Source of the DNA: Mucilaginibacter tundrae
Lineage (GTDB): Bacteria > Bacteroidota > Bacteroidia > Sphingobacteriales > Sphingobacteriaceae
Length of the DNA: 64,000 nt
Direction: 5' to 3'
Assembly (NCBI RefSeq): GCF_013408825.1
Contig: NZ_JACCBZ010000001.1
Span: 434,001-498,000, forward strand
Positions 18,851-25,969 of the stretch are shown one piece after another. Below the pieces are notes generated by a model, which saw only the letters and a list, made by a program, of their open reading frames with translations, made no database searches and was not told where the DNA came from. Within the stretch, counting starts at the first letter, position 1. Each line of letters starts with the position of its first letter. The position numbers were made by a program, and so were the translations under genes.

Positions 18851-18864
18851 TGCAATCGATTGCA
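18851..18864. promoter_or_regulatory. LacI-type operator candidate before the acetylesterase gene
   Basis: TGCAATCGATTGCA is a perfect 14-base palindrome identical to the one before susC. It lies 76 bases upstream of the chosen acetylesterase start and extends the regulon to the far end of the locus. Confidence 0.82.
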
Positions 18865-18952
18865 AATTACAATCTATCTGATAATCATCAGATAGTTAAA
18901 AATAATAGTAATTCAACTAAAAACAATAAACGCGAATATTTCTTGATTAGGA

Positions 18953-19312
18953 ATGATAACAGTGATAGGAATATTTAAAGACTTTGATTTGGCCGAAGAT
19001 GCAAGTTTGTACCTTTTAGCCAACGATTTTGAAAATGAGAATATAGATCTGCATTTAGTTGGTGAAGATGAAAGAGTGGCAGTTTTTTTCAATCACCTTT
19101 TTGAAGACATAGCAGAAGCCAAGGCACATGTTGCTGCTGCACAAAATGGCACTATCCTTACCGTTCATGCGCTCTCCATTCGAGAAGCACAGGAAGCCGC
19201 GGATGTGCTAAATAATTACGGCGCTATTGATGTAAGCATCCCGGGCAATAAAGAAACCCTAAGCAGAATTGTGGAACAAGCCGTAAATAAAAACGTAAGA
19301 TTGAGAGGATAA
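18953..19312 (+). CDS. Small protein resembling general-stress YflT-type domain
   Basis: The 119-residue cytoplasmic protein opens with MITVIGIFKDFDLAEDASLYLLAN, similar to the start of general stress (YflT/GSP17M-like) domains, in which a short beta strand is followed by a helix that pairs residues. It is acidic, with no signal peptide or membrane segment. The function of such domains is not established. It stands alone, divergent from the acetylesterase and marking the end of the xylan locus. The family assignment is tentative. Confidence 0.6.
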   Translation: MITVIGIFKDFDLAEDASLYLLANDFENENIDLHLVGEDERVAVFFNHLFEDIAEAKAHVAAAQNGTILTVHALSIREAQEAADVLNNYGAIDVSIPGNKETLSRIVEQAVNKNVRLRG

Positions 19313-19406
19313 TATTTCTCTTGACCAATGTTTAATCACCAATATTATTGGTCTGTAATTATATATTTTGGTTGATTATCCCCCTAAAAATAAAAGTAAA
19401 ATAAAT

Positions 19407-19436
19407 TTTGAGTTAATGATTTAATCTCTACATTTG
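19407..19436 (+). promoter_or_regulatory. Bacteroidota-type promoter before the poly-Cys leader
   Basis: TTTG (19407-19410) and TACATTTG (19429-19436) are separated by 18 bases and match the TTTG / TAnnTTTG consensus of Bacteroidota housekeeping promoters. Transcription would begin near 19442. Confidence 0.7.
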
Positions 19437-19437
19437 C

Positions 19438-19462
19438 AATGTCTACAAAATTAGTAGACATT
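19438..19462. promoter_or_regulatory. Perfect inverted repeat at the transcription start (operator candidate)
   Basis: AATGTCTAC (19438-19446) and GTAGACATT (19454-19462) are perfect inverted repeats around a seven-base centre. The element covers the predicted start point, where a bound repressor would block transcription. The binding protein is not known from this window; cysteine- or sulfur-responsive regulators are the obvious candidates given the context. Confidence 0.6.
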
Positions 19463-19468
19463 AATTAA

Positions 19469-19555
19469 ATGGCTCAACAAAACAAAATAAACACCACGAT
19501 CTCAATCCGAATATCTTTTAGTCCGAAGGGTATGTATAGCTGTTGTTGTTGCTAA
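19469..19555 (+). CDS. 28-residue leader peptide ending in four cysteines
   Basis: An ATG at 19469 opens a frame of 28 codons whose last six residues are Tyr-Ser-Cys-Cys-Cys-Cys before TAA (codons TGT TGT TGT TGC at 19541-19552). It begins six bases after the operator-like inverted repeat and has a good promoter. It ends 45 bases before a tRNA-Cys gene. A run of regulatory codons at the end of a tiny frame is the hallmark of attenuation leader peptides; poly-Cys leaders are known upstream of sulfur-assimilation operons in mycobacteria. No terminator with a T-run was found between peptide and tRNA, so the mechanism is open. Confidence 0.7.
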   Translation: MAQQNKINTTISIRISFSPKGMYSCCCC

Positions 19556-19600
19556 ATTCCTGCACAATTAATTAACTTTTGCTGTAAGTAGTATTTATTA

Positions 19601-19671
19601 GGTCAGATGGCCGAGCGGTTAGGCACAGGTCTGCAAAACCTGGGACAGCGGTTCAAATCCGCTTCTGACCT
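19601..19671 (+). tRNA. tRNA-Cys (GCA)
   Basis: A complete cloverleaf can be drawn. The acceptor stem is GGTCAGA / TCTGACC, the D stem GCC/GGC, the anticodon stem CAGGT/ACCTG with loop CTGCAAA (anticodon GCA), and the T stem AGCGG/CCGCT with loop TTCAAAT. The discriminator base is T, as expected for cysteine. CCA is not encoded. It lies 45 bases after the poly-Cys leader frame. Confidence 0.95.
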
Positions 19672-19737
19672 CAATTATCTAAGTGGAAATAGATAATTAG
19701 TTGATTTATAGTTTTTTTTAGTTTGGTTATTCAGTAA

Positions 19738-19796
19738 GAACAAAGGGAAGGGCATAAATTGCTGCTGCCGTTTACAGCTCCTCCCTTGTTTTTCTG
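19738..19796 (+). terminator. Possible terminator after the first tRNA-Cys
   Basis: An AACAAAGGGAAGGG strand can pair imperfectly with CCTCCCTTGTT, followed by TTTT. A small internal GCTG/CAGC stem is also possible. It would end the leader-tRNA transcript before the second tRNA. Confidence 0.4.
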
Positions 19797-19835
19797 AATC
19801 ATTTTTAATAAAACCCTAAACTTTTTAAACAATAA

Positions 19836-19907
19836 GGCGGAGTGGCCGAGTGGTTAGGCGGGAGTCTGCAAAACTTCTTACAACGGTTCGAACCCGTTCT
19901 CACGCCT
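19836..19907 (+). tRNA. Second tRNA-Cys (GCA), with a bulged acceptor stem
   Basis: The D stem (GCC/GGC), anticodon stem (GGAGT/ACTTC with one G-T pair), loop CTGCAAA with anticodon GCA and T arm (AACGG/CCGTT around TTCGAAC) are intact, and the discriminator is T. The acceptor stem is abnormal: GGCGGAG pairs with CTC-A-CGCC only if the A at 19902 is bulged out. Its last base overlaps the first base of the stop codon region of the convergent cysteine desulfurase gene. It could be a decaying copy, or a functional tRNA with an unusual stem. Confidence 0.65.
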
Positions 19908-20995
19908 CATGCGGCAATAATATTATAAATACCTGCAAGTATTTCATAAGTATAATCGATCTCTTGTAGTGTATTAAATTTACTGAATGAAAACCGGATA
20001 GTGTCTTTCGATCTATCACTTTTGATAGCCTGAAGCACATGCGATGCAGAGCCGGTTGAGCATGCGCTGCCACCTGATACTGAAATATTATTTTGATCAA
20101 GCAGAGCCAAAAGATCAATACCAGATGAAGGGAAATTAACACTTAATACCGTGTAAAGGCTATCTTCAGTTGCCGATGTGCTGTTAAAGGTGATACCGGG
20201 TAACACTTCCAATTTGGCAACAAGCCTACTTTTAAGGCCTTGTATATGACGCTTGTGCTCTTCCACATCCCTGCAGGCAATTTCAAAAGCTTTAGCAAGG
20301 CCTATAATACCCGCGATATTTTCAGTCCCGGCGCGCAACTTACGCTCCTGCGAACCGCCATGTAATAGTTGTGACAGGTTTGTACCCTTGCGACAATACA
20401 AAAATCCCACTCCCTTTGGGCCATGAAATTTATGAGCTGAACAGGTAATATAATTTGCCCTTAATTTTTGCAAATCGTGGCGGTAATGGCCAATGGTTTG
20501 TACTGTATCGCTGTGAAAGATCGCACCGCAGCTTTCACACAATTTACCGATAGCTTCAATATCATTAACAACTCCAATTTCGTTATTAGCATGCATAATG
20601 GAAACAAAAGTCGGCACACCATCGCTAAGTAAAAGCTCTAATTCCGCCAGGTCTATCTCGCCTTTATTATTTACGGATAAGTAATGTGGTTTATTTAATG
20701 CATGCAATACCGCATGATGTTCCAAAGGTGTTGTGATAACTCTTCTGCCTTTCGCAGATAGTAAAGCGGTATTATCTGCTTCCGTACCCCCGCCGGTAAA
20801 AATAATTTCTGACGGATCGGCATTGATCAGGCTTGCTATAGTATTTCTAGCTTGCTCAATGGCCTGTTTGGCCGCGCGGCCATGGGCATGATGTGAAGAG
20901 GCATTGCCATAATGCTCCAACAAATATGGCGTCATTGCGCTAAATACTTCAGGGTCTAGTTGTGTAGTTGCTGCGTTGTCTAAATAAATTTTCAT
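19907..20995 (-). CDS. Cysteine desulfurase (NifS/IscS family)
   Basis: The 362-residue aminotransferase class V enzyme begins MKIYLDNAATTQ, the normal start for the family. It has EHHAV (93-96), the PLP lysine in SAHKFHGPKG (residue 189) and the catalytic cysteine in SGGSACSTGSASHVL (residue 312). It takes sulfur from cysteine, leaving alanine, and passes it to iron-sulfur cluster or thiolation pathways. A frame start at 21115 is possible but would translate through a riboswitch, so 20995 was chosen. It lies directly behind a SAM-I riboswitch, unusual for a desulfurase and suggesting a role tied to methionine or cysteine supply. It is convergent with the second tRNA-Cys. Confidence 0.93.
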   Translation of the reverse strand: MKIYLDNAATTQLDPEVFSAMTPYLLEHYGNASSHHAHGRAAKQAIEQARNTIASLINADPSEIIFTGGGTEADNTALLSAKGRRVITTPLEHHAVLHALNKPHYLSVNNKGEIDLAELELLLSDGVPTFVSIMHANNEIGVVNDIEAIGKLCESCGAIFHSDTVQTIGHYRHDLQKLRANYITCSAHKFHGPKGVGFLYCRKGTNLSQLLHGGSQERKLRAGTENIAGIIGLAKAFEIACRDVEEHKRHIQGLKSRLVAKLEVLPGITFNSTSATEDSLYTVLSVNFPSSGIDLLALLDQNNISVSGGSACSTGSASHVLQAIKSDRSKDTIRFSFSKFNTLQEIDYTYEILAGIYNIIAA

Positions 20996-21019
20996 ATTGC
21001 CGTGCTTTAAATTAAATAA

Positions 21020-21029
21020 AATACTTACC
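21020..21029 (-). promoter_or_regulatory. Possible anti-P1 strand of the SAM riboswitch expression platform
   Basis: In the minus-strand RNA this reads GGUAAGUAUU and can pair with AAUACUUAUCC, the 5' strand of riboswitch helix P1 (21170-21180), apart from one bulged U. It lies 25 bases before the start codon. Such competition between P1 and a downstream partner is how S-box switches usually signal. Confidence 0.5.
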
Positions 21030-21079
21030 ACAGCGAAGCAGGAGAAATACCCATTACAGGATATTAAATCTATCATCAT

Positions 21080-21177
21080 CTTATCTTTCTTCGCAAGCGA
21101 AGCAGGATTTAGCACCTTGTAAGGTTACAGGTTGCTAAGACGTCATCGGGCCTTTCCCTCTGTCTTTCTGGATAAGT
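21080..21177 (-). ncRNA. SAM-I (S-box) riboswitch
   Basis: The minus strand reads CUUAUCCAGAAAGAC, then GAGGGAAAGGCCCGAUGA, then GUCUUAGCAACC, then AAGGUGCUAAAUCC, then a CUUCGC-UU-GCGAAG hairpin and closes with GAUAAG. These match the conserved SAM-I aptamer in order: P1 is CUUAUC/GAUAAG, P2 is AGAC/GUCU with the GAGGGA and GGCCC core, P3 is CCUGUAA/UUACAAGG and P4 the final hairpin. It would sense S-adenosylmethionine and control the cysteine desulfurase gene 84 bases downstream. Confidence 0.95.
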
Positions 21178-21403
21178 ATTAAAGAACTATTATGATACAA
21201 ATATATAAATAAACTACTAATTCCATAGAATTTATATTTATTTTTTGAAAACATGGGTTACCTTTTTAATTTTAAAGTATTAATCAGTGAAGTTGGCCTA
21301 ATTAACAATGAAACAAAGGGCATACAATGGGAGTTTTTAAATGCCAACAGCGATAAATAAGAAATAATTAATCACAATTTATACACACACAAAACAACAA
21401 AAC

Positions 21404-21622
21404 ATGAAAAATTCAATCAAAGTTAGCGTTTTAGCTATCGCTATCGCTTGTTCATTTGCAGCTTGCAAAAGCAAATCATCAACCGGAGCTGCAGATTCAT
21501 TAAAAGCTGCTGACTCAGCTAAAGCTGCAGATTCAGCTAAATTAGCAACTGATAGCTCTAAAGTAAAAGCTGACAGCGCTAAAGTTGATACTGCAAAGAA
21601 AGACACTACTAAAAAGAAATAA
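21404..21622 (+). CDS. Small lipoprotein with AADSAK-type repeats
   Basis: The 72-residue protein has a lipoprotein signal (MKNSIKVSVLAIAIACSFAACKS, acylated cysteine at residue 21), then a low-complexity tail built of Ala-Ala-Asp-Ser-Leu/Ala-Lys units and ending in KKDTTKKK. The tail is probably an extended or helical spacer, positively charged at the end. It has no recognisable domain. It is transcribed away from the riboswitch and stands alone. Confidence 0.7.
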   Translation: MKNSIKVSVLAIAIACSFAACKSKSSTGAADSLKAADSAKAADSAKLATDSSKVKADSAKVDTAKKDTTKKK

Positions 21623-21928
21623 TATTTTTAGTGATCCTTAGTTTTTTAAAAGGCTCAAAGGTCAATCATTATTTAAAAAAATCGTGACTTGACTTTTGGG
21701 TTTTTTGTTTTTAAGCGATAAAATTACGGCGCATTTCTTTATGCATTTTATTGCAAGATACATCCCTTCCAATTATTTCTTGTCACTTTTTAAGTCTTTA
21801 TAGCAACCCGATTCAACCAGATCGTTGGTTTACATTTGGAATTCTGATAAAAACAATCTATTATCGCTTCAAATTGAAGCAATATCAATTCCATTCAATA
21901 AAACCATTGTACCGCATATTTATTTAAG
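21623..21928. other. Intergenic stretch with no clear feature
   Basis: About 306 AT-rich bases between the small lipoprotein and the GH3 gene. A weak hairpin AAAGGTCAA/TTGACTTT followed by T-rich sequence (about 21655-21710) might end transcription of the lipoprotein. No operator of the xylose type is present. Confidence 0.4.
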
Positions 21929-24133
21929 ATGAAAACGTTTCGCTACCTGTTTGCTGCCGCGACTGCTATTATTTTGGTTTCATTTAAAAAACCAGATCCT
22001 TTACCATTATATAAAAATAAATCGGCATCGATCGAAAGTCGGGTAAATGACCTTTTAAAAAGGATGACTTTAGATGAAAAGGTTATGCAGTTGTCGCAAT
22101 ACACGTTAGGGTTAAATGATAATGAGAATAATATTAACGATTTATCCAAGGGTTTCGACCCACATGCTGGCTCGCTAATTTATTTCGGCAGCGACCCTTT
22201 ATTTCGCAACGCGGTTCAAAAAAAGGCTGTTGAAGAAACACGTTTAGGTATCCCAATCCTTTTTGGGTTTGATATTATTCATGGTTGTAAAACATTATAC
22301 CCAATCCCATTGGCAGTAGGCTGTTCATGGAATACAGAATTAAACAGGGAGGCTTGTTCCAACTCAGCAAAAGAAACTTATCTATCCGGTATTAACTGGA
22401 CATTCTCTCCAATGGTTGACGTAGCCCGTGATCCGCGCTGGGGCCGTGTAGCTGAAGGTTATGGCGAAGACCCATATACCGGCGCTCAGTTTGGCGCATC
22501 TGCTGTAAGAGGCTACCAGGGGCAAAGCTTATCGGCACCAAATAATATAGCAGCATGTTTAAAACATTATTTAGCCTATGGTTTGGTTGAGGGCGGCAGG
22601 GATTATTCTTTTACAGATGTTTCGCAACAGCTTTTGCAGGATACTTACCTGGTATCATTTAAAGCAGGCGTTAAGGCGGGTGCATCAACTGTAATGAGTT
22701 CATTTAATGACATCAGCGGGACACCATCAACCATAAACAAATACTTATTAACCGATATATTAAAAACCCAGTGGGGCTTTAAGGGCTTTGTAGTGGCTGA
22801 TTGGGATGCTATAGCGCAATTAATGAACCAGGGAGTGGCCAAAGATCCGGAACAGGCAGGCGAAAGGGCATTAAATGCGGGATTGGATATGGATATGTTG
22901 AGCGACATCTATCGCAAATACATCCCTGATTTATTGAAACAGAAGAAAATAACCATGGCAACTGTTGATGAGGCTGTAAGGCGTGTATTAACTTTGAAAT
23001 TCAAATTAGGCTTGTTTGATAATCCTTATACTCCAGTTGTAGCCGAAAGCCAGCGATATCTGCAACCCGAAACTAAAAAAACAGCTAATCAACTGGCTGC
23101 CGAATCGATGGTGTTATTAAAAAACAAGGATAACATATTGCCTATTTCGGGCTCCATAAAATCGCTGGCGATAATTGGTCCGATGGTCAACGACTCTACG
23201 GATTTAATGGGATCATGGACCGGGCGTGCAAATGCCAAAGATGTTGAATCGATTAATTCAGCATTGCGTGGTGAATTTTCCGGTAAGCTGCAGCTTAACT
23301 ATGCGCATGGATGCGACTTTGACGGTAAAGATGATAGTGGTTTTGATGTGGCTATAAATGCAGCCAAAAACTCAGATGAAGTAGTATTGTTTTTAGGAGA
23401 GAAAAATAGCTGGAGTGGCGAAAATACGTCACGTTCAACAATCGCGTTGCCTGAAATTCAGGAACGCCTGGTGGCTGCTATTAAAAAAACAGGCAAGCCT
23501 ATAATTATTGTTTTAATTAATGGCCGCCCATTAGCGCTAAAAAATATTGAACCTGATGCGGACGCTATTTTAGAAGCATGGCAACCCGGCACTGTTGGCG
23601 CGACGGCTATTACCGGTATACTTTCGGGTAGAATAAATCCATCGGGTAAATTAGATATTACCTTCCCGCTCACCACAGGGCAGATCCCGGTTTATTATGA
23701 TATGCACCCGCGCGCAAGGCCATATCTGGGCAATTATCAGGATATCCCAACCGAACCATTATATTGGTTTGGGTATGGCCTTAGTTATACAACTTATAAT
23801 TACAGCGATGTAAAGCTATCATCCACAAAAATCAAAAAAACTGAACACCTGATAGCTAAAGTGGAAGTTGATAATACCGGTAAAATTGATGGTAAAGAAG
23901 CTGTGCTGTGGTACATTGCTCATCCGGAAGCGACTATATCACGCCCAAGAAAAGAACTTAAGTTTTTTGAAAAGAAACTGATTAAAAAAGGTGAAAAGAT
24001 AGTATACACATTTGACCTGGACCCAGAAAGGGATTTGAGTTATCCTGATGCAAGCGGAAAACAGATATTGGAAAGCGGCGACTACTACTTAATGGTCGGC
24101 TCACAGAAAGTAAAGTTTGAAGTAACAGATTAA
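21929..24133 (+). CDS. bglX: GH3 beta-glycosidase (BglX-like), secreted
   Basis: The 734-residue protein has a short signal or membrane-anchor segment followed by the GH3 (alpha/beta)8 barrel (about 35-370), with WTFSPMVDVARDPRWGRVAEGYGEDPY and the nucleophile motif VVADWDA (aspartate 291). The second alpha/beta sandwich domain (about 390-600) and a C-terminal fibronectin type III-like domain (about 640-734) follow. It should cleave beta-glucosides or beta-xylosides from non-reducing ends in the periplasm. It is related to BglX but the subsite specificity cannot be read. No regulon operator was found before it, so it may not belong to the xylan locus. Confidence 0.9.
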   Translation: MKTFRYLFAAATAIILVSFKKPDPLPLYKNKSASIESRVNDLLKRMTLDEKVMQLSQYTLGLNDNENNINDLSKGFDPHAGSLIYFGSDPLFRNAVQKKAVEETRLGIPILFGFDIIHGCKTLYPIPLAVGCSWNTELNREACSNSAKETYLSGINWTFSPMVDVARDPRWGRVAEGYGEDPYTGAQFGASAVRGYQGQSLSAPNNIAACLKHYLAYGLVEGGRDYSFTDVSQQLLQDTYLVSFKAGVKAGASTVMSSFNDISGTPSTINKYLLTDILKTQWGFKGFVVADWDAIAQLMNQGVAKDPEQAGERALNAGLDMDMLSDIYRKYIPDLLKQKKITMATVDEAVRRVLTLKFKLGLFDNPYTPVVAESQRYLQPETKKTANQLAAESMVLLKNKDNILPISGSIKSLAIIGPMVNDSTDLMGSWTGRANAKDVESINSALRGEFSGKLQLNYAHGCDFDGKDDSGFDVAINAAKNSDEVVLFLGEKNSWSGENTSRSTIALPEIQERLVAAIKKTGKPIIIVLINGRPLALKNIEPDADAILEAWQPGTVGATAITGILSGRINPSGKLDITFPLTTGQIPVYYDMHPRARPYLGNYQDIPTEPLYWFGYGLSYTTYNYSDVKLSSTKIKKTEHLIAKVEVDNTGKIDGKEAVLWYIAHPEATISRPRKELKFFEKKLIKKGEKIVYTFDLDPERDLSYPDASGKQILESGDYYLMVGSQKVKFEVTD

Positions 24134-24152
24134 TAAATCTGCTATAAGCCTG

Positions 24153-24183
24153 AGCCTGTAATCGAAAGATTAGAGGCTTTTTG
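24153..24183 (+). terminator. Terminator after the GH3 gene
   Basis: AGCC-TG-TAATC pairs with GATTA-GA-GGCT around a GAAA tetraloop and is followed by a T-run. It lies 20 bases after the GH3 stop and just inside the end of the convergent small gene. Confidence 0.75.
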
Positions 24184-24417
24184 CTACATTCTTAAACGCA
24201 ATGAAACGGACCGGCCCAAAGCTTGTATCAGTTCTGAATCCAATTCATGGACTCCGTCTTTCTGCTTCCAAACCAGTTTTATATCCCTTACAATACCGAT
24301 TTTCTCGCCGTTGAGTAATAGCTCAATTTCGGTAGTATTATGATTTATCTGTTTACTATCAATTATTTGGTAAACGTAATCATTGTCTTTAAAAGTTATT
24401 CTTAACGGTAATCCCAT
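24184..24417 (-). CDS. Conserved small hypothetical protein
   Basis: The 77-residue protein starts MGLPLRITFKDNDYVYQI and is rich in beta strands with a charged surface and no signal peptide. I know of similar short proteins in Sphingobacteriaceae but no function. The ATG at 24417 was preferred to 24501 because the upstream 28 residues look unrelated. It is convergent with the GH3 gene. Confidence 0.5.
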   Translation of the reverse strand: MGLPLRITFKDNDYVYQIIDSKQINHNTTEIELLLNGEKIGIVRDIKLVWKQKDGVHELDSELIQALGRSVSLRLRM

Positions 24418-24686
24418 TCGCGTAATCCTCCGCCGTAAAGATATAAGTTCAAAGCTTATGGCAGTAAAGTATTTAAAATATATTCTATTTATTTCGGTCA
24501 ACCACCTCCATATATTTCAACGTGCGAAATATTTAATCTATACTATATTTTCATTTGCTTGTTGATTTTTATCATTCTGACAATTAACAATATTATGATG
24601 CCTAATTTGAGATCAATAACCTAAATCAAATCATAAGCTAACTAGCGGCTATTACCAATTAAACCATAACCTAAAAAATTACCATT

Positions 24687-25205
24687 ATGAAAACCAACAA
24701 AAAATTGAATCAGACTAAATTTCCTGCGTTGTTATTTATGTTAATTGCTTTTGTAATTAATTTTAGTGCGACAAACGTTTACGCAACCTCAAGTAAATCT
24801 ATGCTTGATCATACAAAATTTACCACAATAGTCCCGGCCCCGTTAGTGGGTAATATGCAAACCTATCTTCCTTATGCCCCTTTTATTGTAAATACAACTA
24901 CCTACACATTTGGTTGTTCATCTGATCATTCAGGCTATACTTATTTCAATGTATCAGTAAATGGCGTAAGTATTTCAGGGACAGAAGCGATTACAACAGG
25001 TTCGCCGGTATCGGTGTATGATACTAATCCAGTTTCAAATAGTTCAACCGTAGTTGTTGAAATAACCGGGGGATATATGCCAACATCATCTGTGCTGGAA
25101 GGCCCATTCCCCGTTATTTGGGGTACAATTACTGGCAGTACTATTACATTTACAGATGTACCGCTTGACAACGGATATGTTTGGTGTGGCTTGCTCCTAA
25201 ACTAG
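24687..25205 (+). CDS. Secreted protein of unknown function, first of a tandem pair
   Basis: The 172-residue protein has a clear signal peptide (cleaved near VYATSS) and a predicted beta-rich domain with the segment FNVSVNGVSISGTEAITTG and a C-terminal STITFTDVPLDNGYVWCGLLLN. The fold looks like an immunoglobulin-like or other beta sandwich, but no family is recognised. The next gene is a clear paralogue of identical length, so the pair arose by tandem duplication. Upstream DNA shows no known operator. Confidence 0.75.
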   Translation: MKTNKKLNQTKFPALLFMLIAFVINFSATNVYATSSKSMLDHTKFTTIVPAPLVGNMQTYLPYAPFIVNTTTYTFGCSSDHSGYTYFNVSVNGVSISGTEAITTGSPVSVYDTNPVSNSSTVVVEITGGYMPTSSVLEGPFPVIWGTITGSTITFTDVPLDNGYVWCGLLLN

Positions 25206-25344
25206 AACAGTGCTAAACGCCATTTAATAAAAGTGCTTAAGCGGCGATATAAACCTTTATTTCACTGGCTTCAAAATATTTCGTTACACTCATTTATGGT
25301 AATAGCTAATCGTATTAATTCAAAAAACCTAAAATTAATCCATT

Positions 25345-25863
25345 ATGAAAACCAACAAAAAAATAAATTCAACTCATTTCCTGGCCTTTGTAGTTATTCT
25401 ACTTGCGTTAATGTTTGATATCAGTTCAGCAAGCACCAGCGTAAAATCAAGCAATAGTGTCGTAGTAAAAACGGTAGTAACTTATGCCAATTCGCCTACC
25501 ACATCGAGGGGTAATAACCCATTGTGGTATATTCCTTTTACTGCTACCCCTATTACTTATACATTTGAAGTTTCGGCTGAACGCTGGGCCACAACGCTGT
25601 TTACTTTGTCTGTAAATGGTGTAAGCATCTCGGGTACCGAAAGTGTGATATCTGGCTCTCCTGTTTATGTATATGATTATAATGCTGTTTCAAATGGTTC
25701 AACAGTGGTAGTAAATGTAACCGGTGGATCAATGCCACAACAACCCATTGTGATAGAAGGCCCATTCGCGGCAATAGAAGGAGTTGTTAGCGGTAGTACC
25801 ATCACGTTTTCAAATGTGCCATTAAATAATGGCTACGACTCCTGCGGTATTATTTTCAATTAA
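25345..25863 (+). CDS. Secreted protein of unknown function, second of a tandem pair
   Basis: This 172-residue protein shares with its upstream neighbour the N-terminal MKTNKK, the LSVNGVSISGTES segment, VYVYDYNAVSNGSTVVV and the ending STITFSNVPLNNGYDSCG. The middle part differs. Both have signal peptides and one cysteine near the C-terminus. Even the bases just before the start codon are alike (CCTAAAA...CCATTATGAAAACC). It has no recognised domain. Divergence in the middle suggests different binding partners or relaxed selection. Confidence 0.75.
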   Translation: MKTNKKINSTHFLAFVVILLALMFDISSASTSVKSSNSVVVKTVVTYANSPTTSRGNNPLWYIPFTATPITYTFEVSAERWATTLFTLSVNGVSISGTESVISGSPVYVYDYNAVSNGSTVVVNVTGGSMPQQPIVIEGPFAAIEGVVSGSTITFSNVPLNNGYDSCGIIFN

Positions 25864-25891
25864 GTAACCGATAAACATAAGCCGCTTGAGT

Positions 25892-25929
25892 AATAAAACG
25901 CCTTTAATGAAAATTAAGGGCGTTTTATT
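25892..25929. terminator. Bidirectional terminator after the tandem pair
   Basis: AATAAAACGCC (25892-25902) and GGCGTTTTATT (25919-25929) form a perfect 11-base stem with A- and T-rich flanks. It separates two convergent genes. Confidence 0.8.
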
Positions 25930-25969
25930 GCCGATAAGCGGTATTGGAAAGATTAAATAATGTGGATGC

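Noticed and set aside
18776..18865. Upstream start of the acetylesterase at 18865
   Set aside because: It would overlap the palindromic operator and place a second hydrophobic stretch before a good signal peptide.
20996..21115. Upstream extension of the cysteine desulfurase frame to 21115
   Set aside because: The added 40 residues would be translated from the end of the SAM riboswitch and its expression platform; the family starts at MKIYLDNAATT.
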